Source: Halisarca cf. caerulea
Taxonomy: Eukaryota > Porifera > Demospongiae > Chondrillida > Halisarcidae
DNA length: 64,000 nucleotides
Direction of reading: 5' to 3'
Assembly (NCBI GenBank): GCA_963170055.1
Contig: CAUJGJ010000371.1
Span: forward strand, 124,001 to 188,000
Positions 63,222 to 64,000 of the stretch are shown in pieces (within the stretch, counting starts at the first letter, position 1; every line of letters begins with the position of its first letter). The translations under genes and the position numbers were made by a program. The notes beneath the pieces were generated by a model. That model was not told the DNA's origin and did no database searches. It worked only from the letters and a program-made list of their open reading frames with translations.

Positions 63222-64000
63222 ACAGAAGTTCAGAAACTTCATGTGTGTCCACTGGGAATGTGCGTGATGCTAGTGCCAAATATTGGTATTAGCACCAGCA
63301 TATCCAACACTACACAAATGTGCCCACATCACTTCAGAAACTTCATGTTTGTCCACTCGGAATGTGCGTGGTGCTAGTGACAAATATTGGTATTAGCACC
63401 AGCATATCCAACACTACACAAATACGCCCACAGTACTTCACAAACTTCATGTGTGTCCTCTGGGAATGTGCGTGGTGCTAGTGCCAAATATTGGTATTAG
63501 CACCAGCATATCCAACACTACACAAATACGCCCACAGCAGTTAAGAAACTTCATGTGTGTCCACTGGGAATTTGCGTGGTGCTAGTGCCAAATATTGGTA
63601 TTAACACCAGCATATCCAACACTACACAAATACGCCCACAGTACTTCACAAACTTCATGTGTGTCCACTGGGAATGTGCGTGGTGCTAGTGCCAAATATT
63701 GGTATTAGCACCAGCATATCCAACACTACACAAATACGCCCACAGCAGTTAAGAAACTTCATGTGTGTCCACTGGGAATGTGCGTGGTGCTAGTGCCAAA
63801 TATTGGTATTAGCACCAGCATATCCAACACTACACAAATACGCCCACAGCACTTCAGAAACTTCATGTGTGTCCATTGGGAATGTGCGTGGTGCTAGTGC
63901 CAAATATTGGTATTAGCACCAGCATATCCAACACTACACAAATACACCCACAGAAGTTCAGAACCTTTATGTGTGTCCATTGGGAAAGAGCGTGGTGCTA
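63222..64000 (+). repeat. 7-monomer HOR, truncated copy 3, then generic units to the edge
   Basis: The gtgatgctag and catgtttgtcc units (63,347) with gtgacaaat match copy 2. Near 63,465 the sequence reverts to gcgtggtgc and ggtatt, so the copy stops after about 2.3 units. The rest consists of ordinary agcag, agtac and agcac units. The last complete unit ends at 63,949, and the window cuts a gggaaagagcg unit at its position 51. Confidence 0.82.

Larger units (their letters stand above)
1..64000 (+). repeat. 104-bp satellite DNA array, 615 complete units plus a partial one
   Basis: The window begins at the first base of a unit (acagcacttc) and ends at position 51 of a unit that starts at 63,950. 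The 63,949 bases before that equal 615 x 104 minus 11. I located 17 single-base indels whose net is exactly -11. Fourteen are deletions: near 679, 1718, 3069, 4628, 6291, 8682, 21034, 22041, 22488, 24905, 27788, 28796, 29244 and 29520. Three are insertions: near 14,830, 16,391 and 19,729. All units run in the same direction, and no non-satellite sequence interrupts them. Both edges lie inside the array, so its true length is greater. Large head-to-tail arrays of this kind are known from eukaryotic heterochromatin and centromeres; placing this array at a centromere is inference. I do not recognise the monomer as a named satellite. Confidence 0.98.
39614..64000 (+). repeat. Family C domain 3
   Basis: This is the longest homogeneous tract and has the most regular HOR. 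Every spacing I measured between markers is an exact multiple of 104 and I found no indel in this domain. The gggtatgagcg unit occurs 19 times (tatgag at 39,961; 42,665; 43,081; 44,745; 46,617; 48,281; 49,945; 51,089; 51,817; 52,753; 54,417; 56,081; 57,225; 58,161; 58,889; 59,825; 60,865; 62,321; 63,049). Each is followed by a unit with ggttctag or agttctag. No family G unit occurs. The window ends inside a gggaaagagcg unit. Confidence 0.88.

Noticed and set aside
1..64000. CRISPR array
   Set aside because: There are no unique spacers. The whole 104-bp unit is repeated and varies gradually, and there is no leader or cas gene.

Overview
The whole 64,000-base window is one uninterrupted head-to-tail satellite DNA array. 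The unit is 104 bp (about 47% GC in the canonical form). Phase arithmetic gives 615 complete units plus a 51-bp partial unit at the right edge. All units are in the same orientation. I see no unique flank, no inserted transposon, no RNA gene and no supportable protein gene. Large homogeneous arrays with higher-order repeat (HOR) structure are typical of eukaryotic centromeric, pericentromeric or other heterochromatic DNA, so I infer a eukaryotic nuclear genome. I do not recognise the monomer and cannot name the organism. CpG-decay-like variation hints at a genome with germline CpG methylation.

Layout. Two monomer families differ at unit positions 16-18: family G reads aaaggtcatg and family C reads aaacttcatg. 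They form alternating domains: G1 (1-13,722), C1 (13,723-30,045), G2 (30,046-31,501, mixed), C2 (31,502-34,309), G3 (34,310-39,613, mixed) and C3 (39,614-64,000). G1 is built from a 10-monomer cassette of 1,039 bp seen five times in full and once in truncated form. Short head monomers join it into 23-, 15- and 16-mer units. A 9-mer/5-mer block follows, then about 1 kb of unordered monomers. C1 is a mosaic with a partial 15-mer HOR, an 8-mer and a 6-mer tandem duplication, and a segment of about 1.7 kb repeated 6,756 bp away. C3 carries the clearest HOR, a 16-mer of 1,664 bp. It also holds a tract of about 4.2 kb repeated at a 6,136-bp offset, a 1.7-kb tract repeated at 7,072 bp, a 10-mer duplication and a recent-looking 7-mer triplication near the right edge.

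Each canonical unit holds a 46-base imperfect dyad (unit positions 37-82). It could fold as 21 base pairs with a single-base bulge and a 3-base loop, and its three non-Watson-Crick pairs are all G·T/G·U wobbles on the + strand. This is the most intriguing feature that the repeat itself does not explain. Most sequence turnover lies in the segment joining one unit to the next (positions 97-104 and 1-20).

Open reading frames in this window are by-products of the repeat. The unit length is 2 modulo 3, so a frame passes through three phases, and the palindromic CTAG in each unit puts a stop on both strands. The longer or double-stranded frames coincide with point changes in that CTAG or in the downstream TATTAG. 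Nothing here acts as an operon or gene set.
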